In this document: in pieces, positions 9,765-18,679 of the stretch
How the letters are laid out: each line of letters begins with the position of its first letter
Numbering within the stretch: position 1 is the stretch's first letter
Assembly: GCF_041449215.1 (NCBI RefSeq)
Contig: NZ_JBGNFV010000001.1
Span: forward strand, 1,711,001-1,775,000
From: Roseivirga sp. BDSF3-8
Lineage (GTDB): Bacteria > Bacteroidota > Bacteroidia > Cytophagales > Cyclobacteriaceae
DNA: 64,000 nt
Direction of reading: 5' to 3'
Notes under the pieces: model-generated
Told to the model about the DNA's origin: nothing
Database searches by the model: none
The model's input: only the letters and a program-made list of their open reading frames with translations
Program-made: the position numbers and the translations under genes

Positions 9765-10400
9765 CTAAATACCTACCCCTATTGTTAGCTGTATACCTCT
9801 GTTTCTCCCACTGTCCAGCATAGACCTGGCCGTGGCGGACCTTGCTACATCAGCCAGACCGTAATAGTACCTTGCTCCAATCATTAGCTGACCAAAACGA
9901 AACCCCAGCCCGGCAGCGATTCCATAATCAATGCGGCGGAAGTCATGATCTGAGAGAAGGGGCACAGGATCATCTAACCCACCAGGTTCTACACGCATTC
10001 TGCCGCGAATAAGGCACCCTGCATAGGGGCCTGCTTCAAAGTAACCGCTCTCTCCCAGGTCAATGGAGGCGAGGAGGACAAAGTCAGCATATTGCAGGTT
10101 TATATTCTTAATGATGAGTTCGTCCCCCATCTCCCATTCGGAGCGGCTGCCTCTTTCAGAGTATAGCAATTCTGTACGGATGGAAAAATTATCAGTGTGT
10201 CTCATCTCAGCAAATAACCCACCTGAGAAGCCGGTGTGAATGCTTTCATCCTCGGCTTCGGGGGAGTAGGTGAGGCAAGCAAAGTTAAGCCCTCCTTTGA
10301 CCCCTATAAAATAACTGTGGGGCTGGGCCTGACTTTCGAAAACGGTAATAAGGCACAATAGTCCTACCCAAAAAATAAGATGCTGTGGCTGTCTTTTCAT
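9765..10400 (-). CDS. Outer-membrane beta-barrel protein (PorT/OmpW-like)
   Basis: This is a 211-aa exported protein with a signal peptide ending at ESQAQ. It is followed by alternating hydrophobic/polar strands rich in Gly and aromatic residues (SYFIGVKGGLNFACL, AAGLGFRFGQLMIGARYYYG) and ends in a final strand, IQLTIGVGI. This is the pattern of the small outer-membrane barrel (porin family/PorT) proteins common in Bacteroidota. No specific ligand can be inferred. It converges with the channel-like gene, whose stop is 15 bp away. Confidence 0.75.
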   Translation of the reverse strand: MKRQPQHLIFWVGLLCLITVFESQAQPHSYFIGVKGGLNFACLTYSPEAEDESIHTGFSGGLFAEMRHTDNFSIRTELLYSERGSRSEWEMGDELIIKNINLQYADFVLLASIDLGESGYFEAGPYAGCLIRGRMRVEPGGLDDPVPLLSDHDFRRIDYGIAAGLGFRFGQLMIGARYYYGLADVARSATARSMLDSGRNRGIQLTIGVGI

Positions 10401-10616
10401 TATAGTTTAAAAAATGGCCGGATACCCGGCATACTTAGGTACTTGTGGTATGATATAACAAATCCACTTTCATTTTGATCCGTAAAGAAGGCTTAATTTT
10501 AAAATAACCCTTTAAAAAAGGAAAACAGGCTGTGTAACAGGGGTAGGGCTCTCCGGTGGGGCCTTGGTCCGGATGCTTCTGTTATGTGCACTCAGGAGCA
10601 GGAAGAGGCGCGGTCC

Positions 10617-10647
10617 TTTGTGATGTTTAGGCCACCTGTTATATTTG
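10617..10647 (+). promoter_or_regulatory. Bacteroidota-type promoter of the enoyl-CoA hydratase gene
   Basis: A -33 box TTTG (10617-10620) is followed after exactly 19 bp by a -7 box TATATTTG (10640-10647), a full match to TTTG-N19-TAnnTTTG. Transcription should start near 10653. This excludes the in-frame TTG at 10645 and supports the ATG at 10675. Confidence 0.8.
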
Positions 10648-10674
10648 GGTAAATTTTATCGCATAAAAAATCTC

Positions 10675-11460
10675 ATGGCAGACTATCAAAATCTACTGAT
10701 CCAGGAGGAAGATGGCATTCTCACCATCATCATTAACCGTGAGGACAAGCTAAATGCCCTAAATTTGGCTACCGTGGAGGAGATCAGGAATATCTTCCAG
10801 CGCGTGTACGATGAGAAAGAGATAAAGGGGGTGATCTTAACAGGAGCCGGTGAAAAGGCTTTTGTGGCGGGGGCTGATATCAGCGAAATATCTGAGCTCA
10901 ACGAAATGAACGCCCGTAAATTTGCAGAAAATGGCCAGGAGGTTTTTTCTCTCATAGAAAATTGCCACAAACCTGTGATTGCTGCCGTAAACGGCTATGC
11001 ACTGGGTGGAGGCTGCGAGCTGGCTATGGCTTGTCATATTCGCGTGGCTACTAAAAATGCAAAATTTGCCCAACCTGAGGTAAACCTGGGCATTATACCG
11101 GGATATGGAGGCACTCAGCGCCTTACGCAACTTGTAGGTAAGGGGAAGGCACTGGAGCTTATGATGACGGCGGATATGATCGGTGCCGAGGAGGCGAGAG
11201 CGCTGGGCCTGGTAAACCATGTAGTGGAAGACAGAGAGGCTCTTACGAGCCGTACCCGCGAAATGCTGGAAAAAATCATGGGCAAAGCGCCTCTGGCAGT
11301 GGGCATGATTGTAAACTGTGTTAACGCTTACTTCAGCGGTGATGAGAACGGCTACCAGACGGAGGCCAACAGCTTTTCTAACTGCTGCAAATCCGAAGAC
11401 TTTAAAGAAGGCACTGCTGCTTTTCTGGAAAAGAGACCGGCCGAATTCAAAGGAGAATAA
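10675..11460 (+). CDS. Enoyl-CoA hydratase/isomerase (crotonase family)
   Basis: This 261-aa crotonase-family enzyme most likely hydrates 2-trans-enoyl-CoA thioesters in fatty-acid or amino-acid breakdown. The oxyanion-hole segment AFVAGADISE, the crotonase signature VNGYALGGGCELAMACHIRV with the first catalytic Glu (GGCELA), and the second in QPEVNLGIIPGYGGTQRL are all present, so it should be active as a hydratase rather than only as an isomerase. The protein is of typical length. The start ATG is fixed by the promoter just upstream. The flippase gene follows after 25 bp and may share the transcript. Confidence 0.9.
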   Translation: MADYQNLLIQEEDGILTIIINREDKLNALNLATVEEIRNIFQRVYDEKEIKGVILTGAGEKAFVAGADISEISELNEMNARKFAENGQEVFSLIENCHKPVIAAVNGYALGGGCELAMACHIRVATKNAKFAQPEVNLGIIPGYGGTQRLTQLVGKGKALELMMTADMIGAEEARALGLVNHVVEDREALTSRTREMLEKIMGKAPLAVGMIVNCVNAYFSGDENGYQTEANSFSNCCKSEDFKEGTAAFLEKRPAEFKGE

Positions 11461-11485
11461 TCACATTCCCTGAGGGGTCCCTGGT

Positions 11486-12991
11486 ATGAGTGCACTGAAA
11501 AAACTGGCGGGACAGACCGCGCTATATGGAGTCAGCAGCATCTTAGCCAGGGTTTTCGTTTTTTTCCTTACTCCTCTACATACAGAAGTACTTGCTGAAA
11601 GCGAGATGGGTATCATGGCGAAGCTATATGCCTATGTCGCTTTTTTTAATATCCTGTACACCTTTGGGATGGAAACGGCTTATTTTCGCTTTGTGTCGCG
11701 GGATGATACGGACCATGACGAGATATATCGTACGACAGGGAGTGTGATCCTGATCATTAGTGCGATTTCCACTACGCTGCTTCTGCTCAATGCCCAGGGA
11801 ATAGCGAACTGGCTGGACACTCCTCAGAGTGCTCATCTGGTGACGTGGCTAGGCATCATATTACTGTTTGATGCCATGGTGGCCATACCTTTTGCCAGCC
11901 TTCGACAGCAAAACCGCCCACTTAAGTTTGCTCTCATCCGCACGATCAGTATAGGGGTGATGGTAGCGCTCAACCTGCTGCCCTTATACCTGATTCCTAA
12001 AATGGTGGAATGGCACTGGCTGGAAAAGGAGGGCCTGGCAGCTTACATTTTGAATTATGACCGCAAACTGGACTTTGTATTCATTGCTAACCTGGTAGGC
12101 TCTGTACTTGTCCTGTTCATGCTGTATAAGGAGGTATTGCGCTTTCGCTTTACTTTACCTAAAAACCTGCTGCGGTCATTACTTCCTTATGCTTTTCCGA
12201 TCTTTCTGATGGGTATAGCGGGTATAGCTAATGACCAGCTTGACAAGATCCTGCTGGAAGAGTTGTTGCCGGCGGATTTTATGCCTGGCTTTACGAGCAG
12301 GGAAGTATTGGGTATATACTACGCGGCATTTAAGCTCAGTGTACTGATGGTGTTGGCCACGCAGGCCTTCAGGTTTGCCGGTGAACCTTTCTTTTTCAGT
12401 ACGGCCAAGGAGAAAGACAGTCCTCAATTGTTTGCGAGGGTTCTGCACTACTTCTTCCTTACGTCTTTGGTGTTGTTTATCGGGGTAAGCCTGAACCGTG
12501 AGTTACTGGGGTCTTTTTTCCTGCAAGGTGAGGCGTTTAAGATAGGGCTGAACGTGGTTCCCCTGTTGCTTTTTGCCAAGTTGTTTTACGGGGTGTATAT
12601 CAATCTGAGCATTTGGTTTAAGTTATCTGACCGGACGCACTACGGCACCTGGCTGAGCCTGCTGGGGGCAGGGGTTACTGTGACAGGAAACCTGGCCCTT
12701 ATCCCTGTCATAGGCTATTATGGATCTGCGGTAGCAGCTATTCTCTGCTTTGTAAGTATGTGTGTGGCTTGCTACTATCTGGGCCAAAAGTACTACCCTA
12801 TCCCCTACCGCTGGGCTCCCTTATTCTGGCATCTGCTTGCTGCCAGCGGGCTGGCGGCATTTGAGTTTTTCTTTGAACTGGAAAACCAGCTTTACGACTA
12901 TACTTTAAATATTCTGCTTACGATTGCGTATATTTTTGCCTTATACCTACTGGAAAGGAAAAATCTGCGTAAAGCCGGAGCCACATCCTAG
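11486..12991 (+). CDS. Polysaccharide/lipid-linked oligosaccharide flippase (Wzx/MATE-like)
   Basis: This 501-aa integral membrane protein has about 12-14 hydrophobic helices and the family opening LAGQTALYGVSSILARVFVF, as in the Wzx/PST branch of the MOP superfamily. It likely flips an undecaprenyl-linked glycan across the inner membrane. Helices continue to the C-terminus (NILLTIAYIFALYLLERK). It starts a run of same-strand envelope-related genes (dut, a sugar nucleotidyltransferase, TPR, DUF4292, EnvC-like). The specific glycan is unknown, and no glycosyltransferases are adjacent. Confidence 0.85.
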   Translation: MSALKKLAGQTALYGVSSILARVFVFFLTPLHTEVLAESEMGIMAKLYAYVAFFNILYTFGMETAYFRFVSRDDTDHDEIYRTTGSVILIISAISTTLLLLNAQGIANWLDTPQSAHLVTWLGIILLFDAMVAIPFASLRQQNRPLKFALIRTISIGVMVALNLLPLYLIPKMVEWHWLEKEGLAAYILNYDRKLDFVFIANLVGSVLVLFMLYKEVLRFRFTLPKNLLRSLLPYAFPIFLMGIAGIANDQLDKILLEELLPADFMPGFTSREVLGIYYAAFKLSVLMVLATQAFRFAGEPFFFSTAKEKDSPQLFARVLHYFFLTSLVLFIGVSLNRELLGSFFLQGEAFKIGLNVVPLLLFAKLFYGVYINLSIWFKLSDRTHYGTWLSLLGAGVTVTGNLALIPVIGYYGSAVAAILCFVSMCVACYYLGQKYYPIPYRWAPLFWHLLAASGLAAFEFFFELENQLYDYTLNILLTIAYIFALYLLERKNLRKAGATS

Positions 12992-13024
12992 CGATTTTTA
13001 CTGTAAAAGACATATCCTTTTTTT

Positions 13025-13459
13025 ATGCAAGTAAATGTGATTAACCGCTCATCTCATGAGCTGCCAGCTTACCAGACGGAAAGCTCTGCGGGCCTGGACC
13101 TGCGGGCTAACCTGGAGGAGCCTGTTACTCTGGGGCCCCTGGAGCGCACATTGGTGGGCACTGGCTTGTTTATAGAACTTCCCCATGGCTTCGAGGCACA
13201 AATCAGGCCGCGTAGTGGTATGGCTTATAAACATGGACTATCTGTACTGAACAGCCCCGGCACTATAGACGCGGACTACCGTGGCGAAATAAAGGTGTTA
13301 CTGGTAAACCTGAGCAATGCACCATATACTGTGGAAAACGGTGAGCGCATCGCGCAAATGGTAGTGGCCAAACACGAAACTATAGAGTGGCAACCAGTTG
13401 AGGCCCTGAGTGATACCGTGCGCGGAGCCGGTGGATACGGCAGTACGGGTAAAAACTAG
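13025..13459 (+). CDS. dut: dUTP diphosphatase
   Basis: This 144-aa trimeric dUTPase converts dUTP to dUMP and PPi, keeping uracil out of DNA and supplying dTMP synthesis. All five family motifs are visible in order: [41 protein letters not shown], and the C-terminal arm [10 protein letters not shown]. The length is normal. It begins 33 bp after the flippase gene on the same strand. Confidence 0.96.
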   Translation: MQVNVINRSSHELPAYQTESSAGLDLRANLEEPVTLGPLERTLVGTGLFIELPHGFEAQIRPRSGMAYKHGLSVLNSPGTIDADYRGEIKVLLVNLSNAPYTVENGERIAQMVVAKHETIEWQPVEALSDTVRGAGGYGSTGKN

Positions 13460-13521
13460 GTAAACAAACAGCCTCTATTTTATTTTTTAATTGAAAACTA
13501 GGAAATACAACCTCTGAACAA

Positions 13522-14529
13522 ATGAACATTATTATTCCTATGGCCGGGATGGGCAGTCGCCTAAGGCCACATACCCTTACCACCCCCAAACCTCTTGTAC
13601 CCATCGCCGGCAAATCGATCGTGCATCGCCTGGTAGAGGACATCGCGGAAGTGGTAAATCAGAAGGTCGAGAAGATCGGGTTTATTATTAAAGAGAGCTT
13701 TGGTAAGGAGATAGAGGAAAAACTTAAGAAGATAGCTTCTTCGGTAGGTGCCAAAGGCCATATTTTTTACCAGGAAGAGGCTCTTGGTACGGCTCACGCG
13801 ATCCTGTGCGCAGAGGAGATCATGCAGGGCAACATCATAGTGGCCTTTGCCGATACTCTTTTCCGGGCAGATTTCACCCTTGACCCTGATAAGGATGGCA
13901 TCATCTGGGTGCAGAAGGTGGAAGACCCTAAGGCATTTGGCGTAGTAAAGCTTAATGAGCAAAAGGAGATCACTGACTTTGTGGAGAAGCCTGAACAGTT
14001 TGTATCAGACCTTGCTATCATCGGGATCTATTACTTCAAGGACGGGGATTTCCTGCGTAAGGAACTTCGCTACCTGCTGGATAACGATATAAAGGACAAG
14101 GGGGAATACCAGATTACGAATGCGCTGGATAATATGCTTAAGAAGGGCGCTACTTTTACCACAGGAGAAGTGAGCGAATGGCTGGACTGTGGCAATAAAG
14201 ACGTGACGGTTCACACTAACCAGCGCTACCTGGAGTTTATTAAGGATAAGGATCTGATAGCCAAAAGTGCCTCTACTGAGAACAGCGTAATCATACCTCC
14301 TGTGTATATAGGAGAAAACGTACGTATACACAACAGCGTGATAGGTCCGCACGTTTCTATTGGAGATGATACGGTCATAGAAGATTCCCGCATACGGAAC
14401 ACGATCGTGCAGACGAACACGACGGTACGAAATGCTAATATGGAGAATTCAATGATAGGAAATTTCGTAACGTACGAAACCAGACCGGATGATTTTAGCG
14501 TTGGAGATTACAACAAGATCATCCAGTGA
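13522..14529 (+). CDS. Sugar-1-phosphate nucleotidyltransferase with left-handed beta-helix tail
   Basis: This 335-aa NDP-sugar synthase would activate a sugar 1-phosphate with a nucleoside triphosphate. The N-terminal Rossmann-like domain opens with MNIIIPMAGMGSRLRPHTLT and TPKPLVPIAGK, the nucleotide- and pyrophosphate-binding loop. Substrate-region motifs include GTAHAILCAEE and EYQITNALDNM, and the C-terminal ~80 residues are hexapeptide repeats (NSVIIPPVYIGENVRIHNSV) forming a left-handed beta-helix. Glucose-1-phosphate thymidylyl- or uridylyltransferase activity is likely, but the base is not determinable from motifs. The TPR gene starts 12 bp later. Confidence 0.85.
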   Translation: MNIIIPMAGMGSRLRPHTLTTPKPLVPIAGKSIVHRLVEDIAEVVNQKVEKIGFIIKESFGKEIEEKLKKIASSVGAKGHIFYQEEALGTAHAILCAEEIMQGNIIVAFADTLFRADFTLDPDKDGIIWVQKVEDPKAFGVVKLNEQKEITDFVEKPEQFVSDLAIIGIYYFKDGDFLRKELRYLLDNDIKDKGEYQITNALDNMLKKGATFTTGEVSEWLDCGNKDVTVHTNQRYLEFIKDKDLIAKSASTENSVIIPPVYIGENVRIHNSVIGPHVSIGDDTVIEDSRIRNTIVQTNTTVRNANMENSMIGNFVTYETRPDDFSVGDYNKIIQ

Positions 14530-14541
14530 ACTTGATTTAAT

Positions 14542-16278
14542 ATGATAAACGGCTTAATAAAGGCCAGCATGGTGCTGGCCCTCTTCTTCCTTTTAAGTGT
14601 CTCTATTACTCCTGCAAGTGCGCAAAAACGCAAAAAGAGCAAGGAAACTCCTGAAATGAAACAGCAGGAGGCAGAGTATTACTTTGTGGAAGGGGAGAAA
14701 TATTTTATCCTGGAAGACTATGTAAAGGCTAAGGTGCTGTTTGAGCGCTCACTGGAACTGTCTCCGGATAATGCAGCCGTACACTATAAAATAGCTGAGA
14801 TCTTTACTATAACGGAGGAGCTGGAAAAAGCCTCTTACCATATAGACAAGGCTCTTTCTCTTGAAAAGAACAATAAGTACTTCTACCTGCTGGCTGCAGA
14901 TGTGGCCGGCAAGCAGGGTGATCTGGGTAAAGCCATTGCCCTGGTAGAAGAGATGATGGAGACGATTGACCATACGGAGGAGTACTACTTCGAACTGGCC
15001 GGGCTCTACCTTATGAAGCGTGATTTTGAGAGCGCTCTCAGCACATATGAAAAGGCAGGCAACATATTCGGAGACTCACCCGAACTGCTTATACAAAAGC
15101 AGCGCCTGTACCTGCAGACTAACCAGCTGGATGAGGCTGTGCGCATAGGCAAGCAACTGGTGGAAATGTACGAAGGGGAGCCTGAGTTTGTAAATGCTCT
15201 TGCTGATGTGCTTATTTCTAATGAGCGTGCGGATGAAGCTGCGACTTACCTGGAAGAATACCTGCAGGAATACCCTGAACAAAACCAGGTACGCCTGGCG
15301 CTTGCAGAAGCTTACCGCCAGAATGGGGAAGAGGAAAAGGCGGGACAGCAGATGCTAATGGCGCTTGAGGGCGACCAGGTGCCCCTTGATACCAAGGTAC
15401 AGACACTGGCTTACTACCTGAGTCGCATGGAGTCTCAGGAGGATACAGAGCTGATCACTCAGATAGGGGAAAGCCTTATAGAGTCACACCCGGAAGAAGC
15501 TGATGCCTGGACGATCAACGGCGACATGTACTTTGCGCTGAATGAAAAGCAGAAGGCATTGCACATGTATAAAAAGGCTATAGGGCTGGATAACAGCAAC
15601 TATAATGTATGGCAGAACATACTGAGTATACAGTATGAACTTGGGGAGACTGACAGCCTGATCAACTACTCGGAAGATGCGCTGGAATATTTCCCTAACC
15701 AGGCCAACTTCTATTTTTTCAATGGCTCTGCTCATTTAATGAGTAAGAACTATGACGAGGCGGCTTACTCACTGGAGCGAGGCAAGAAGCTGTCATCGTC
15801 TAACCTGGACCTGCAGAGCATCTTCAACAGCCAGCTTGGTGATGTGTACCACTTCATGGGTAACTATGATAAGTCTGACATGGCTTATGAGGCGGCTCTG
15901 GACTATAATCCGGACAATGACCACGTTTTGAATAACTACAGCTATTACCTTTCTTTGCGAAAGGATAAGCTCGATCTGGCACGAAAAATGTCGGCTAAGC
16001 TGGTAAAGCGAAACCCGGAAAACCCTACGTTTCTGGATACGCATGCCTGGGTACTCTATGTACAGGGGGACTATAAAGGGGCACGCGGATTTCTGGAGAG
16101 GGCAATAAAAGCAGATGACGGTAGCCTTAGCGGCACCATTATCGAACACTACGGGGATGTGCTATTCAAGCTCGGTGAAACTGACAAAGCGGTGATACAA
16201 TGGCAGAAAGCCAAAGGTATGGATGACACTTCTGACCTGATCGACAAAAAGATAGCTGACCGAAAGTTATATGAATAA
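14542..16278 (+). CDS. Exported TPR-repeat protein
   Basis: This 578-aa protein has a signal peptide (cleavage near PASAQ) followed by about twelve tetratricopeptide repeats. Clear copies include YVKAKVLFERSLELSPDN, YDEAAYSLERGKKLSSSN and YDKSDMAYEAALDYNPDN. It is probably a periplasmic scaffold for envelope assembly; no enzymatic motif is visible. Its 3' end overlaps the DUF4292 lipoprotein gene by 8 nt, which overlaps the EnvC-like gene by 14 nt. The three are therefore one translationally coupled unit and likely act together at the cell envelope. Confidence 0.85.
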   Translation: MINGLIKASMVLALFFLLSVSITPASAQKRKKSKETPEMKQQEAEYYFVEGEKYFILEDYVKAKVLFERSLELSPDNAAVHYKIAEIFTITEELEKASYHIDKALSLEKNNKYFYLLAADVAGKQGDLGKAIALVEEMMETIDHTEEYYFELAGLYLMKRDFESALSTYEKAGNIFGDSPELLIQKQRLYLQTNQLDEAVRIGKQLVEMYEGEPEFVNALADVLISNERADEAATYLEEYLQEYPEQNQVRLALAEAYRQNGEEEKAGQQMLMALEGDQVPLDTKVQTLAYYLSRMESQEDTELITQIGESLIESHPEEADAWTINGDMYFALNEKQKALHMYKKAIGLDNSNYNVWQNILSIQYELGETDSLINYSEDALEYFPNQANFYFFNGSAHLMSKNYDEAAYSLERGKKLSSSNLDLQSIFNSQLGDVYHFMGNYDKSDMAYEAALDYNPDNDHVLNNYSYYLSLRKDKLDLARKMSAKLVKRNPENPTFLDTHAWVLYVQGDYKGARGFLERAIKADDGSLSGTIIEHYGDVLFKLGETDKAVIQWQKAKGMDDTSDLIDKKIADRKLYE

Positions 16279-17038
16279 ATACAGCCTGTGGTGCCTTGCT
16301 CTTTGTGTTCTCTTACTAAGCGGATGCGGCAAGAAATTTACTGGCATCAACTGGAATTTTCTGGATCGAAACAAGCTTGAGGTCCAGGAAATAGACTTCG
16401 ACTACTTTTCTACCAAAACAAAGATCCGGTTTAAGGACAACGAACAGGATCTGAATACCAATGCTAACGTACGGATTAAGAAGGACAGCGTTATCTGGCT
16501 ATCGGTCAACGCTGCACTGGGTATAGAGGCTGCCCGCGGCCTTATCACCAAAGACTCAATGGTGATCCTTAACCGACTGGAGAAAAAGCTGCTGGTGTAT
16601 GATTATGATGAGCTGAGCGAAAAATTCGGAATGCGCATTGATTATAATATCATTCAGTCGGCGTTTCTGGGAAATTTACTTGTAGACCGGGACTCTGTGG
16701 ACTCTGAAGATGTCACACGGCAGAAGGATTTTTTCTTTCTGGAGCAGCGCCAGGACAGCCTCAGAATACAGAATTATGTGAGCGCCAAAACTATGAAAGT
16801 GGAAAAGGTGATGGTGGTAGAGGATAACTCGCCTAATAGCCTGGTGCTTAATTACGGTGACTTTTCGATGTTGGATGATCATGCCTTTCCCTTTTCCGGA
16901 ATGATTTCCTTATCTTACAATAAGGGTAGCGGGGACCTGCTTAACCTGCAGATCACTATAGAGCATAATAAGGCTGTTATAGAAGAAAAGCCTTTACGTT
17001 TTCCCTTCAACGTTCCGAATAAATATGAGCGGCTTTAA
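16271..17038 (+). CDS. DUF4292 lipoprotein
   Basis: This 255-aa lipoprotein has the lipobox LLLSGC (Cys near residue 19) and is of the DUF4292 type found across Bacteroidota. It contains long amphipathic strands (KIRFKDNEQDLNTNANVRIK) and probably has a LolA/LolB-like fold that handles lipids or lipoproteins. That is an inference from the family, as no catalytic motif is seen. It overlaps the TPR gene upstream and the EnvC-like gene downstream, consistent with a shared envelope role. Confidence 0.8.
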   Translation: MNKYSLWCLALCVLLLSGCGKKFTGINWNFLDRNKLEVQEIDFDYFSTKTKIRFKDNEQDLNTNANVRIKKDSVIWLSVNAALGIEAARGLITKDSMVILNRLEKKLLVYDYDELSEKFGMRIDYNIIQSAFLGNLLVDRDSVDSEDVTRQKDFFFLEQRQDSLRIQNYVSAKTMKVEKVMVVEDNSPNSLVLNYGDFSMLDDHAFPFSGMISLSYNKGSGDLLNLQITIEHNKAVIEEKPLRFPFNVPNKYERL

Positions 17039-18236
17039 GAAAAGTCTGATCACGTGCGGCATATTTATTTTTCTGGCGGTATTTCTGACGCCCCTGGATG
17101 GCTATTCTCAAAAAAAATCCAAGTCGCAGCTGGAAAAGGAGAAAAAAGAAAACCTCACTAAGATTCAGGAGGTGGAACGTATCCTGAAACAAACGGCTAG
17201 TGAAAAGCAGGCTACACTGGGCCAGCTTAATGCACTAAACAGGCAGCTTGAGGTACGGCAGGAGATGATCCGTACGATTAATAAGGAGCTGGACCTGCTC
17301 AGGGAGGAGATCGGGGAGATAGAGATATTACTGGAAGCCCTGGAGAGTGACCTGGATAACTTAAAGAAGGAGTACTCTATGATGCTGTACAGTGCTCAAA
17401 AGGCGCGCCACAATAATAGCCGCCTGGCTTATCTGTTCAGTGCCTCTACCTTCAGGCAGTTTTACATGCGGCTGAAGTATATGGAGCAGTACGGTGTGGC
17501 ACGCCGGAAGCAGGCTGATAAGATCAAGCTGGTACAGAAAACCCTTGCCTCACAGCAAAACACGATCGTTGCGAAAACTGAAGAAAAGAACGATCTGCTG
17601 AACGAGCAGATTCAGGAAAACGCTAATATGATGGCGCTTCGCAATAAGCAAAACACGGTGGTAGGCCAGCTATCGAGACAGGAAGATAAGCTGAGAAAAG
17701 AGGTGGCCGAACGCAAAAAGGCTGTACAACGCCTGGAAACGCTCATAGCGGAGATTGTGAAGGAGGAAATGGCCAAAAAGAAGAATGCCGTAGCCTCTTC
17801 AGCTTCTGAATCGAGGGCATTGAGCGCCTCTTTTGCTAATAACAAGAAGCGATTACCCTGGCCTGTATCGAGCGGGTTCATCTCCGGCCGGTTTGGCAAG
17901 CAGCCGCACCCGGTGCTGAAAGGGATCACAATAGAAAACCAAGGTGTTGATATTCAGACAAATAAAGGCGAGCCTGTACGTGCTGTTTTTAATGGAAAAG
18001 TAACGAAAGTGGCCTATGTGCCGGGCATGGGAAGTATTGTGATCCTGCAGCATGGTGACTATTATACGGTTTATGCTAAACTGAAGACGGCAAACGTAAA
18101 AACAGGCGAAACGGTAAGCACAAACCAGGCCATAGGGGAGGTATATACTGACCGCGACGGGGTATCTGAGGTACAGTTTCAGGTCTGGAAAAACAACAGC
18201 AACCTGAACCCTCAGGACTGGCTTAATGCTAAATAA
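17025..18236 (+). CDS. EnvC-like murein hydrolase activator with degenerate LytM domain
   Basis: This 403-aa exported protein has a signal peptide followed by a long coiled coil (about 25-250; for example LEKEKKENLTKIQEVERILK) and a C-terminal M23/LytM domain (about 285-403). In the LytM domain the usual H-x-G-x-D metal motif reads NQGVDI and the final HxH motif reads VQFQVW, so zinc ligands are missing. As in EnvC and NlpD, it should activate an amidase rather than cut peptidoglycan itself, presumably during cell division. It is the last gene of the coupled TPR-DUF4292 unit. No amidase gene is visible nearby. Confidence 0.87.
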   Translation: MSGFKKSLITCGIFIFLAVFLTPLDGYSQKKSKSQLEKEKKENLTKIQEVERILKQTASEKQATLGQLNALNRQLEVRQEMIRTINKELDLLREEIGEIEILLEALESDLDNLKKEYSMMLYSAQKARHNNSRLAYLFSASTFRQFYMRLKYMEQYGVARRKQADKIKLVQKTLASQQNTIVAKTEEKNDLLNEQIQENANMMALRNKQNTVVGQLSRQEDKLRKEVAERKKAVQRLETLIAEIVKEEMAKKKNAVASSASESRALSASFANNKKRLPWPVSSGFISGRFGKQPHPVLKGITIENQGVDIQTNKGEPVRAVFNGKVTKVAYVPGMGSIVILQHGDYYTVYAKLKTANVKTGETVSTNQAIGEVYTDRDGVSEVQFQVWKNNSNLNPQDWLNAK

Positions 18237-18307
18237 GCGAGTTTAGGCGAACTTTTCCTTACCCAAATCCTTTGTAAGGTCATAAGAGAAAATGCGTCTG
18301 TATCCCG

Positions 18308-18338
18308 TTTGGGTTCAGGTGCTTTCTCCGTATCTTTA
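18308..18338 (+). promoter_or_regulatory. Promoter of the tatA-gatA-transglycosylase operon
   Basis: The -33 box TTTG (18308-18311) and the -7 box TATCTTTA (18331-18338; one mismatch to TAnnTTTG) are separated by exactly 19 bp. A start near 18345 leaves a leader of about 38 nt before tatA. Confidence 0.65.
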
Positions 18339-18382
18339 CCATTCGTTTACTAGACGATTTACACCAGAATAATAATTAAATT

Positions 18383-18676
18383 ATGCAAATGGTCTTTTTA
18401 TTTCTAGGCGGGTTAGGCGGCTGGGAGGTCTTCCTGATCATTGCTGTGCTCGTACTGCTCTTCGGGGCCAAAAAGATCCCTGAGCTTGCGCGTGGTATGG
18501 GCCGCGGCATTCGTGAGTTTAAGGATGCCACCAAGGAGATCAAAGATGAGATCGACTACAGGGGGGATGAGGACAGCAGCAGTAATAATAGTAACAGAAA
18601 GCACGCGCCTTCTGCCACTACTCATGCTGACCAGGCTAGCACCGGTTCGACTCAGACCGAAAAAACAGCGAACTGA
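18383..18676 (+). CDS. tatA: Twin-arginine translocase subunit TatA/E
   Basis: This 97-aa Tat pore-forming subunit exports folded proteins across the inner membrane. It has the typical layout: a short N-terminal transmembrane helix ([20 protein letters not shown]), the conserved [20 protein letters not shown] hinge and amphipathic helix, and a charged, Ser/Thr-rich disordered tail. tatC is not in this window. It is the first gene behind a good promoter, and gatA follows after 3 bp. Confidence 0.95.
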   Translation: MQMVFLFLGGLGGWEVFLIIAVLVLLFGAKKIPELARGMGRGIREFKDATKEIKDEIDYRGDEDSSSNNSNRKHAPSATTHADQASTGSTQTEKTAN

Positions 18677-18679
18677 TAC

